From NCBI GenBank assembly GCA_036365145.1, contig JAEOAD010000018.1, positions 10,956,501-11,020,500 on the forward strand: 64,000 bases of DNA, given 5' to 3'. Position 1 is the stretch's first letter, and the number at the start of each line of letters is the position of its first letter. This DNA is from Orientallactaga sibirica (taxonomy: Eukaryota; Chordata; Mammalia; Rodentia; Dipodidae). Positions 22,256-31,900 of this stretch are shown here, one piece after another. The notes below the pieces were generated by a model. The model did no database searches. It worked only from the letters and a program-made list of their open reading frames with translations, and was not told the DNA's origin. The position numbers and the translations under genes are program-made.

Positions 22256-22661
22256 AGAGAGATTTACAGAAGAGGAGTCGGGACTCCTAAGACAACCTGC
22301 TGTAGACGAGCTTACATGGCTTTTTATTCCACCTTCTCCCTCCCCTTGGACCCCTCCTTCTTCTTGCTCTTTACCCTACCATCTCCCTCCCCCTGAACCC
22401 CTCCTTCTTCTTATCCTCACTCTCGGGCCCTGTGTAATTAATAAGATTACACAATTCATTCACCAACAGCTTGAGGCAATTAAACTTCATCAAGCCAAGG
22501 CACCACAGGTTTGCGACTCAAAGACAATGGCTTTTCCACTTACTGGCTATCCACCTAACATCCCTCCCCCGCCCTCCATCGAACCAACGACGGGTAAGCT
22601 CTCAGACAGGCTGAGGCAACCTAAGACAGGGCGTGGAGTGGTCAACGGGCTAGAGGCATAG
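22256..22661 (+). pseudogene. env: Env TM tail remnant
   Basis: After a proline/serine-rich block, the frame carries a membrane anchor and cytoplasmic start, LLLLILTLGPCVINKITQF, closely like the gamma-type TM tail LLLLLTVGPCILNKLLTF in the provirus at 44719-51145. SU and the TM ectodomain are absent. This suggests a gamma-like env typical of type D-style betaretroviruses, almost completely deleted. Assignment rests on this one segment. Confidence 0.65.
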
Positions 22662-22735
22662 TGCCCAGAGACGGGTAAGGTTCCCAGAGGGGAACAACCT
22701 AGGACAGGGACTATGCCATCCACCGTTCTTACAAA

Positions 22736-22750
22736 AACAAAAGGGGGAGA
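22736..22750 (+). promoter_or_regulatory. Polypurine tract of the class II provirus
   Basis: A purine run ending aaaagggggaga abuts the 3' LTR TG. It would prime plus-strand synthesis. Confidence 0.85.
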
Positions 22751-23272
22751 TGTTGGGCTCTGCCCGGTGTGAAGCCGAGTGGTTAGCCCAGCCAATCTTG
22801 GCCTATTCCCGGTAAGGCCTAGTCGAGCCTGAGTACCTGCCCTTGACTCAGCACCTAAGCTGAAACTGCCTCCACCTAGCTGCTGCTGACGTGATGAAAT
22901 ACTGTTGGCCCTTATACCTTTCTCTCATCCCCTTTTCCCGCCCCCTTCCTCAAAGTATATTGGCCCTTATACCTTTCTCTCATCCCCTTTTCCCGCCCCC
23001 TTCCTCAAAGTATATTGGCCCTTATACCTTTCTCTCATCCCCTCTTCCCACCCCCTTCCTCAAAGTACATAAATATCTCCCCCCTGACAATAAACGACGA
23101 GTTTCGCTTTAGACGTTTCTCCGTGACTCAATGTGTTTTCTTTTCCCGGTGATTTGGGAGGTTTGAGTCGCCGACACCTGTCTTCTCGCTCAGCCTCAAG
23201 AGAGAAACGGCTGGCCCGGCTCTCTCTCTCTTTTGCTCTACCTGCCGGTGGTGAGGGAAAAAAGCCCCGGCA
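22751..23272 (+). mobile_element. 3' LTR of the class II provirus
   Basis: Nearly identical to 16956-17476, including the 55-bp triplication. I count one substitution (gagtcaccg versus gagtcgccg) and about six single-base or dinucleotide length differences, all within homopolymers or CT repeats. Confidence 0.95.
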
Positions 23273-23579
23273 CATGGGGCCATCTACCAGGAGCAAGGGC
23301 TATTAACAGCAGAAAGTAAAGACATTAAAAATAAAAGAAATACTGGTCTTATTGACTGCTACTTGGGCACCTGCTAAAGTGGCTATCATCCATTGTCATC
23401 AGAAAGGGGAGACCACAGAAGCAAAAGAAAGTAGACTGGCAGACCTAGCAGCAAAGAGTGCTGCCTCTCAGCTTCTGTCAGATTGTCTGGTCACCCTCCT
23501 GGCACCCACTCTTCCTGAATGACCAACATACATGGAACATGACCTATAGCTCACATCTCATCTGATAAAAGAACAGACC
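23273..23579 (+). pseudogene. pol: Pol: RNase H (right part) of the class I ERV
   Basis: The frame of the interrupted RNase H resumes at the target duplication: HGAIYQEQGLLTAESKDIKN, then KVAIIHCHQKG and ESRLADLAAKSAA, the last acidic position. The order equals that in the provirus at 44719-51145. It is cut at 23579 by a SINE insertion within the segment between RNase H and integrase. Confidence 0.9.
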
Positions 23580-23640
23580 GGGGCTGGAGAGATGGCTTAG
23601 TGGATAAGCGCCTGCCTGCTAAGCCTAAGATCCCGGTTCC

Positions 23641-24975
23641 TCCAAAAATTGGTACCAGAAACCAGTAAGCTGGTAAAAGGCTATAAGGGACGGAGGAAAG
23701 GGAAGGACTGAAGTGTATGGTATTGCACATATGTAAGTGGAAGGACTGATTACAAGGAGGGGAATGGCCTAACCAAGGCCATGGGTAGAGAATGCATAAA
23801 AGAAGGGCAAGGGGAGGGTCAATCTAATTTCAAAAGATTGTGAATAAGACTTATGTAAAACTACTTTTTGAATAATGGTACATCTAGAAGCTGTAGACTG
23901 TTACTAGAAAATTTTCAGTACCTGGGATGGGATACCTTCCAGTGAGTTGTTGGCCAAGGAGGTCCCAGTAGCCTCCAAAACATTAAAGGCTTTTGCCAAA
24001 GCCCTTGGTTTCCCCTGAGAAACAGATAGTAAGACCCTATTGTTGAAGACATCTCTTGCCTGAGAGGCAAGGTCACTGAGAAAGCAAGCTGGTGCTGAGC
24101 AGAAAACCTTTTCCCTGTAGACCAGCCAACTGAAAGCTGGAAAAAGCTGCACTGCATGCAGAGTATGGGAGACAGAAGTCATCAGCAGTGAAAACAGTGG
24201 ACGCTGAATATTCAAATTTGGCCAGACAGGCCCAAAGACTGAATACAGGTGCAATAGTGGCATGTCTACTCGTGGGGTAACCAACTGCTCTATAATTGGA
24301 CTGAAGGCCCTCTCTACGGGAGGAATACATGCCTGGTACTGAAAACCTAAGCAAAGTCTATGGTAGGTAAGGTCATAAACCTTAGGGGTATAAAGCATGC
24401 CCTTATCTAAATGTATATACTATTCCCACCAAGCTGCCCGGAAAATACTTCACTTAATGCTCATATTCACATATTAATGCTACTCTCACTTCTGGTTAGA
24501 GAAGCTTCTCTTTTCAGATGGCGATGACCACTGGAATGATCCAAGAGGCAACATAGTGCTGAGAAGAAGGGATGGAGAAGTGCCCAGCACTGAAACATCT
24601 CTGTCACACCCTCCAAGGCTCAGGGATCATTGCGGAAGAGGGGGCGGATAAAATGGAAGAGCCAAAGGAAGGGTACGACTCCCTACAATGCAACTGCCCA
24701 GACAGAAATTGGCCTTGATATCCATGACCTTGCTGTGCCTAGCAATACCTCCGCAAGACCCTCATAGTAGAAGTAAAAGAGGATTACATCATATTAAAAA
24801 AAGAGACTAATGGAGAGAGAGAGGGGATATGATGGAGAGTGGAGTTCTAAAGGGGAAGGGGGGGAGGGGAGGGAAAAATACGCACCTTTGGTATGTAAGT
24901 ATGTTTTGTTGTCAATAAAAAAAAAATAAAAAAAAAACATTAAAAAAAAAAAAAGTAAAAAAAAAAAAAAAAAAA
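23641..24975 (+). mobile_element. 5'-truncated L1 copy, 3' UTR only, 1.3 kb
   Basis: Flanked by a 14-bp duplication aagatcccggttcc (23627-23640 and 24976-24989) with an A-rich tail before the right copy. Its first bases (ccaaaaattggtaccagaaa) match the region just past ORF2 in the minus-strand L1 at 28860-28930, so truncation lies just downstream of ORF2. It contains a G-rich polypurine tract at 24852-24873. The small frames inside are not genes. Confidence 0.88.
24852..24873 (+). other. G-rich tract (G-quadruplex-like) of the L1 3' UTR
   Basis: Four G-runs of at least three separated by A/AA, just upstream of the L1 A-tail. Polypurine G-rich tracts are a known feature of mammalian L1 3' UTRs. 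Folding is inferred. Confidence 0.6.
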
Positions 24976-25190
24976 AAGATCCCGGTTCCAATCTCCAGGT
25001 CCCAAGTTTAGCCAGATGCAAAGTGACGCAAGGGCTCAATGCCGCACTTGCCCACAAGGGGGCGCACGCATCTGGATTTCTTTCACAGCAGCTGAGAGAC
25101 TGCTGGCACACCCATTCTCTATCTGTCTCCCTCTCCCTCTCTCTCTGTCTGTCTCTCTCCAAAAATAAAAAAAAAATTTAAAAATTTTAA

Positions 25191-25980
25191 AAAAGAACAG
25201 ACCCCACAAGGATGGTACCAACTGAAGAATGGATGACTGTGGCTCCCCCAAACCCTAGGGCAGTGACTGGCTAAACAACTACACAAAGAAACTCACTTAG
25301 GCAACAACAGTCTAGCCAAGCTAATAGGGAAAGAACTTTTCTTCCCAGGTGCAGACTCAGTCATCAAGGACATCACCACCTGCTATCAGGCCTGCCAACA
25401 GACAAATGCCTCCTCTGGTAAGGTATCACCAATAGGGGTGAGAGAAAAAGGGGAACAGAGCCAGTAGATATTGGGAAGTTGATTTCACATATGTAAAGCC
25501 AGGTCAATACAGATATAAATATTTACTTGTTTATGTTGATACCTTTTCAAGATAAATAGAAGCTTTCCCTACCAAGTCTGAGACAGCCCATATACTAGTT
25601 AAGAAATTGTTAGAGATAATTCCCCTCTATGGGTTGCCCCTCAAGACAGTATCAGATAATGGGTCTGGCTTTATGTGAGAAATCACTAGGAAATTGACCA
25701 AGACACTGGGGATTAATTAAAAACTATATTGCTCCTATAATCCCCAAAGTTCAGGACAGATAGAAAGAATGAATCAGATCTTAAAGGAGACTTTAACTAA
25801 ATTAACCCTAGAGAATGGTGAAGAACGGATGGCACTCCTTCCCTTTGTCCTGTTAAGAGCCAAGTGTACCCCTTATGTAAATGTATGGATACCCCCCATC
25901 CTGCCCCGATGGATCTTAAACAGATAACTGACCTTACTAATAAAATGCTTCTTTCTATCCAAATCTTAGACTTACTTTTT
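25191..25980 (+). pseudogene. pol: Pol: integrase of the class I ERV
   Basis: Zinc-domain cysteines appear in CYQACQQTNA (about 25382). The catalytic core has [11 protein letters not shown] (Asp at 25481-25483), VSDNGSGF (Asp at 25655-25657) and GQIERMNQ (Glu at 25763-25765). The last two are 36 codons apart, so the DD35E geometry is intact although stops lie between (for example in the IDTFS-like region). C-terminal sequence fades after about 25900. No PPT or SU follows; env TM is next, implying loss of SU. Confidence 0.88.
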
Positions 25981-25984
25981 TAAA

Positions 25985-26490
25985 AACAAGGGCCCTAAGG
26001 CTAGCCATAGATGCAGACCTAGAACAATTAGAAAAATCTATTGTACATCTACAAGACTCCCTCTCTTCCCTAGATGAAGTAGTTCTACAAAACACACGAG
26101 GTTTAGACCTACTATTCCTACAACAAGGTGGTCTCTGTGTTGCTTTAAAGGGGGAATGTTGTTTCTATGTTAATCATTCTGGTATTGTAAAAGAATCTAT
26201 GGCTATACTTAGAAAAAGGCTTCATGAAAAAAAAAAAACTTAAAAAAGAAACAATCCCAAAGCTGGTACGAATCTATGTTTAACTGGTCTCCCTGGCTAA
26301 CAACTTTAATTTCTGCCCTGACAGGTCCACTTATCCTTTTGGTGCCCTCACTTGTGGCCCCTGTATTATTAATGCCTTGGTCAAATTTGTTAAGGATCGC
26401 TTAGCCACAGTACAACTAATGGTTCTGAGACAACAATACCAGTCTTTAGATTCATCTCAACAATTCAAGATGGAAGCATACTCAAGGGGG
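25985..26490 (+). pseudogene. env: Env transmembrane (TM) subunit remnant of the class I ERV
   Basis: Contains the heptad-rich stretch, the immunosuppressive-type segment [18 protein letters not shown] (about 26085-26138) and the CX6CC motif (C-VALKGE-CC, about 26136-26162), as in gammaretroviral TM. The membrane anchor region follows at about 26320-26400. An A-run and stops break it near 26228. The fusion peptide and SU are not seen. Related to 45604-45924 on the opposite strand. Confidence 0.88.
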
Positions 26491-26493
26491 GAA

Positions 26494-26897
26494 TGAAGGT
26501 ACCAAACTGATGCCATGACAGGCTTTAGTCAGGTGCCACCCTGACTAGGCCTAAGTTTCAATTTCCCAGAGGGGTGGGCTCTGGGGCTGAGTCAGTTCCT
26601 GGATACATGTCCAAACATGCCCAGGCATGCCCAAACATGTCCCTTTCACCCCAACTAATCAAAGTTGTACAAATGTAACTGCTGCTTTCTTTAGCCAATC
26701 TTGTTAAAAGATTACCTAACCACCCTGGAATTCCCCCTAACTTTGCTTAAAAAGAGCCTGTGTGGTCCTCTCAGGGTCACCATTTTGTACAAATGGTTGA
26801 CCCATGCATGCTGGCTGATTCTGCAGAGTAAATGCTCTTTGCTTTTATATATTATTTGACTCTGGGGTCTTTCTTCAGCAATTTTCAGACCCTTACA
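26494..26897 (+). mobile_element. 3' LTR of the class I ERV
   Basis: A purine tract (ctcaaggggggaa, 26481-26493) precedes TGAAGGTACC, and the LTR ends at CTTACA, 404 bp. It carries four abutting p53-type decamers at 26603-26642. The downstream boundary is set by the CA and is less certain because no matching 5' LTR exists. Confidence 0.8.
26603..26642 (+). promoter_or_regulatory. Four abutting p53-type half-sites
   Basis: Decamers at 26603, 26613, 26623 and 26633 read atacatgtcc, aaacatgccc, aggcatgccc and aaacatgtcc with no spacer. Against RRRCWWGYYY the last three are perfect and the first has one mismatch. Some primate ERV LTRs (LTR10, MER61) are known to carry p53 sites. Binding here is inferred. 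Confidence 0.75.
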
Positions 26898-27477
26898 AAG
26901 CCTACCAACATAAATTTTATTTTTTGTGATGTTCATAAGAGAAAGGGTGAGGGCCTTCAAATCTAGGCATAAGAGATGTGAAATAGAGGTTCAGGATATA
27001 ACCATATATAATGGGTTCACACCTTTGGGAATGTAAAATCAGAAGGCACAGCCAGGAGATGAAAGAGTGAAGAAATTTCTGCAATGGATAATGAGAGCAT
27101 TGTGGTTATTTCTAAATCAATATTCTCTCCAAGGAAAGGAAGCATGGAGCCTTGATACATTTTGCATATATATGTATTGAATAGATACAGAAAAGCACAT
27201 TAGGGGTGGGTACACTCCTGAGAAAACTCTTTTTAAGGTTTATGTTACTTAGCATGTACAGTTTAATGTCTTAGTTCTGGAAGGAAAGATTGAAACACAT
27301 GTCTGGGCATGCTCAGCTCAGCTCAGTAAGCACATGTTCAAAACTGGAAGATGATAAATGCAAATGTTTCTGAGCATACTCCATTTAGTATTATAACAAA
27401 AGAATGAGTCAGCATAGCTCAGTGACTTTAACTGGTTCTTTGAAAGTTTCTTTAAAAAATCTTAAATGAGAAACTTC
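26898..27477. other. Flank between ERV and mini-L1; one p53-like site
   Basis: No gene seen. 27295-27314 reads acacatgtct followed directly by gggcatgctc. The second decamer is a perfect p53 half-site and the first has one mismatch. The rest is unremarkable AT-rich sequence. Confidence 0.5.
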
Positions 27478-28110
27478 TGGGTAAGATTGTGGCATACTAG
27501 CCACACCAAAGCAGCCTAGGGAGGGAAATAAGCAGAAACACAGCAAAATATACTCTTCTACTGAAAAGTGAAGGGAGATAAGTTATTATCAATGACAGAA
27601 AAGTAAGCAGTAGAGACCAAAATCTTCCAAAAAGGAGAAAACAAGCCAGAATCCCACTGAGGAGCCTGTGGCCAAGATCTGGCACCTGTCCACCTGCCTA
27701 CTGCCTGGGATGACTCAAAATGCCCCATCATACTGAGAAGTGACAGAGGAGCGCTCAGCACTGAAATATCTCTATCATGCCTTCCAAGGCTCAGGGTCCA
27801 TTGTGGAAGAGGTGGCAGAAAGAATGTAAGAGCCAAAGGAAGTGTAGGACTCCTTACAGTGTGCTTCTCCAGACACAAAATGGCCTTGATATCCATGACC
27901 TTGCAGTGTCTGATACTACCTACACAAGACCATTGTAATAGGAGGAAAAGATAATGACATCAAAATAAAAGACAGACTGAGGGGAAAGGGGTATGATGGA
28001 GAGTGGAGGTTGCAAATGGGAAAGTGGGGGAGGAAATTACAATGGGTTATTGCCTATAATTATGGAAGCTGTCAATAATATATATATATAATAAAAAACA
28101 GGGGAAAAAA
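27478..28110 (+). mobile_element. Mini-L1: 5' UTR start fused to 3' UTR
   Basis: 27478 to about 27695 aligns with the reverse complement of 40905 back to about 40690, the start of the minus-strand L1 5' UTR (shared caaagcagcctagggaggga-type phrase). From about 27700 it aligns with the L1 3' UTR copies (ctgggatgactcaaaatgcc, ggctcagggtccattgtgga) and ends in an AT-rich tail. ORF1 and ORF2 are entirely missing. Either an internally deleted or spliced L1 RNA was retroposed, or genomic deletion occurred later. Confidence 0.75.
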
Positions 28111-28814
28111 GAAAAGAAAATAACAATGAGTTTCAGGCTACCATGGACTACATAGTGAGTTGACAAGCCAGCCTGGCGGGGGTTGGGGGAGGCACTTCCA
28201 ACAAACATTAAATTTTAAATTAAAAAAAAAAATCTTAGCTGAAACAAAAGGAAAGGCCAATTTTGAAAACATGTTAGTGAAGGAATTTGTCCCCAAAGGT
28301 GCTTTCCTCAGTGACTAAAGGAAAGACATTGGTCTCCAACAGTGTTAGGAGTGGTATGGAACCAAGGGTTAAGATAATCAGAAAATAACTTGCTATTAGA
28401 GGGTACTGCAGAGGTCTTATGAGTATGTATTTGTCAGTTGTGTTTCATGTTCCACACTATGCCAGGGCTCTATGCCCTTCCCCTCAAGACTTTGGTACAG
28501 TTGCTGACCTTCAACCACACAGCAAGAGACAAAGTTTTGAGCTGAGCAAGAGAAGAAATTGTGTGTGAAAGCCAACCAGATTAATTATGGCATCATCTAG
28601 AAATCCTTGGGAATGTGGGAAAGCTGTAGAATATAAAGAGCACATGGACTAGAGCTAGAACATTTTCTTTGGTTGAAGGACATGAAAATATTGGGGAGTC
28701 ACTGTGTTCAAATGTATACTGATGGAGTTTAAGGATCTCCTATTGCTTGTATCACTCAGAGGCACACATAGTGCCTAGTGAGTCTTCAGAACAGTAGTCT
28801 TGCCTAGAAAATGT
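28111..28814. other. B1 fragment and unrecognised sequence
   Basis: 28125-28200 has a short B1-like scrap (gtttcaggctaccatggact, acatagtgag). The remainder to 28814 shows no gene or repeat I can name. Confidence 0.5.
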
Positions 28815-28974
28815 TCTTCTACTTACATATATAAAAAAAATTCCCCTTAAGTCCTTCCCTCTCTGCCCCCCCCCCATAACCTTTTTCTAACTTACTGGCC
28901 TCTGCTACCAATTTTTGGTTCCAGCTCACCCAAAAGTCTATACATTTGTAGCTAGGATCGACATATGAGAGAAA

Positions 28975-31900
28975 TCATGTGACATTTGGCTTGAGGGGGG
29001 CCTGGGTTACCTCACTTAGCATAATCCTTTCTTGTTCCATCCATTTCCCTGAAAAGTTCATAAATTCATTTTTCTCAGCCACTGAATAGAACAACATTGT
29101 GTAAATATACCACATCTTTATTGTCCATTCATCTGTTGAGGGACATCTATGCTGGTTCCATTTCCTAGTTATTGTGAATAGAGCAGCAACAAACATGGTT
29201 GTGCAAGTATCTCTAAGGTAGTGAGAAGGGTCATTAGGATATATGCCTAGGAGTGCTATAGCTAGATCATATGGTAAACCTATTTTTAGCTGTCTCCTGA
29301 ACCTCCGCACTGATTTCCACAATGGCTGTACCAGATTATATTCCCATGAACAATGTAGAAAGGTTCCTCTTTTTCTGCATCCTCACCAACACTTATTGTT
29401 ATTTGTTTTCTTTATGGTAGCCATTCTGACAGGAGTGAGATGGAATCTCAAAGTAGTTTAAATTTGCATTTCCCTGATGGCTAAGGATGTAGAACACTTT
29501 TTTATGTGTTTATATGCCATTTGTATTTCTTCTGAGAACTCTCTGTTTAGTTCCATAGCCCATTTTTAATTGGGTTGTTTCATTTTTATTGTTCTCTTTT
29601 TTGTGTTCTTTGTATATTCTAGATATTAATCCTTTGTAAGATGTAAAGCTGGCAAAAATTTTCTCCCATTCTGTAGGTTGTCTCTTTGTTCTATTCACAG
29701 TGTCCTTTAATGTACAAAAGCTTTGTAATTACATGAGATTCCAGTGGTTGATTACTGGTTTTACTTCCTGAGCAATTAGGGTTATAATCAGAAAGTCATT
29801 GCCTATGCCCCCTCTAGCAGTTTCAGAGTTTCAGGTCTGATATTAAGTTCCATGATCTACTCCAACTTGATTCTTGTGCATAGAGAGAGACAATGATCTA
29901 TTTTCATCCTTCTACATATAGATATCCAGTTTTACCAATGAATATTTTTGGCATTTAGGTCAAAAATCAGATGGCTATAGCAGCCTGGATTGACATCTGG
30001 GTCCTCTGTTCTGTTCCATTGATCTACATGTCTGTCTTTGTGGCAGTACCATGCTGTTTTTGTTACTATGGCTTTGTAACATAGCTTAAAATCTGTTATG
30101 TTGATACCACCAGCTTGATTTTTGTTGCTCAGAATTGTTTTGGATATTTAAGGCTTTTTGTGCTTCCAGATGAATTTTAGGAATGTTTTTTCTATTTCTG
30201 TGAAGAATGCCATTGGAATTTTAATGGGGATTGCATTAAATGTGTAGATTGCTTTTGGTAAAATTGACATTTTCACAATATTGATTCTTCCAATCCAAGA
30301 ACATGGGAGGTCTTTCCATTTCCTTGTGTATTCTGCAATTTCTTGCTTGAGTGTTTTAAAGTTCTCATTGTAGAGATCCTTCACTTCCTTGGTTAAGTTT
30401 ATTCCAAGGTACTTTATATATTTGTTTTTGAGGCAATTGCGAATGGGAGATTCCCTGATTTCATCCTCCATATGTTTCTTGTTAGTATGTAGGAAAAGCA
30501 CTGATTTCTGTTTGTTTATTTTGCATCCTGCTACATTGATAAAAGTGTTTATCAGCTCTTAACAGTTTCAGTCCTTTATGTATAGAATCATATCACCTGC
30601 AAATAATGATAATTTAATCTCTTCCCTTCCAATTGGTATCCCTTTTATGAGTGTCTCTTGCCTTATTGCTATAGCTAAGACTTCCAGTTCTATATTAAAT
30701 AAAAGTAGGGACAGTGGACACCCTTGTCTTGTTCCTGAATTTAATGGAAAAGCTTCAAGTTTTTCCCCATTTAGTATTACGTTGGCTGTAGGTTTGTCAA
30801 AAATAGCTTTTATTATATTGAGATATGTTCCTTCTATTCCCAGTTTCTGTGATACTTTTTGGGTTATTAATTTATACTTACTTTTTTCTTCTCTTTTTTT
30901 ATTGACAACTTCTATACTTACAGACAATAAACCATGATATTTCCCTCCCCTCCCCCATTCCCCTTCAGAACTCCACTCTCCATCATATCTCCTCCCTCTC
31001 CCCATTGGTGTCTCTTTTAATTTGATGTCATCATCTTTTTCTCCTATTATGAGGGTCTTGTGAAGGTCTTGCTAAGGACTGTGAGGTCATGGATATCGAG
31101 GCCAATTTCTGTCTGGACAGATGTATTGTAAGGAGTTGTATCTTTCCTTTGGCTCTTACATTCTTTCTGCCCCCTCTTCTGCAATGGACCCTGAGCCTTG
31201 GAGGGTGTGGCAGAGATGTTTCAGTGCTGGGCGCTCCTCCATCCCTTCTTCTCAGCACTATATTGTCTTTTGGGTCGTCCCAGTGGTCATCTCCATCTGA
31301 AAAGAGAAGCTTCTCTAACCAGAAGTGAAAGTAGCATTAATATGTGAATATGAACATTAAGTGTAGTGCTTTCAGGGCAGTTTGGTGGGAATAACATATA
31401 CATTTAGCCAGACAAGAGCCGTCTTTATACCCATAAAGCTCATGACCTCCCTCTGCCATAGACTTTTGCTTAGTTTTTTCAGTACCAGGCATGTATTCCC
31501 TCCCATAGAGCAGACCTTCAGTCCAATTAGGGAGCAGGTGGGTTCCCCCAGAGCAGACATGCCACTATTGCACCTGTTTGGTTGGTCATTGGGCCTGTCT
31601 GGCCAAACTCAAGATTTCCAGTGTCCACTGTTTTAGTGCTAATGATTCTGTAATACTTTTACCAAGAAGGGATGTTGGATTTTGTTGAATCCCTTTTCTG
31701 AATCTATTGAGATAATCATGTGATTTTTGTCCTTCAGACCATTTATATGATGTATTACATTTATTGATTTGCGTATGTTGAACCATCCCTACATCTCTGG
31801 GATAAAGCCTACTTGGTCTGGGTGAATAATCTTTCTGATATATTCTTGCATTCTGTTTGCCAATATTTTGTTCAGAATTTTTGCATCTATGTTCATGAGA

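Larger units (their letters stand above)
16956..23272 (+). mobile_element. Class II (betaretrovirus-like) provirus, young, internally deleted
   Basis: 6.3 kb with LTRs of 521 and 522 bp, a tRNA-Lys-type PBS, and gag, pro, pol and a short env remnant. The LTR pair shows one substitution plus several homopolymer-length differences, so integration is recent relative to its host ERV. RNase H and the N-terminal half of integrase are missing, most of env is missing, and gag, RT and IN carry frame breaks. The betaretroviral features are the 6-bp duplication, Lys PBS, YMDD, and two CCHC knuckles in NC. The retained env tail is gamma-like, as in type D-style betaretroviruses. Confidence 0.93.
23580..25190 (+). 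mobile_element. tRNA-derived SINE with nested L1 3' end
   Basis: The SINE head is at 23580-23640 and the rest at 24990-25190. Its own 13-bp target duplication aaaagaacagacc flanks it (23567-23579 and 25191-25203). The L1 piece split the SINE after insertion. The body carries the family phrases (gcagctgagagactgctggc, CT-rich tail, A-rich end). Confidence 0.92.
13748..26897 (+). mobile_element. Class I (gammaretrovirus-like) ERV, old, multiply interrupted
   Basis: In order on the plus strand: gag matrix (13748), gag capsid (15500), RT with YVDD (15868), RNase H split by a class II provirus (16949/23273), integrase with all three catalytic acidic positions (25481, 25655, 25763), env TM (25990-26480), a purine tract and a 3' LTR (26494-26897). 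A 5' LTR is not recognisable. Gag p12, nucleocapsid, protease, the N-terminal part of RT and env SU are missing. Insertions: SINE (15172), class II provirus (16956-23272), and a SINE containing an L1 end (23580-25190). Stops and frame changes occur throughout. It is related in gene order and sequence to the young provirus at 44719-51145. Confidence 0.9.
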
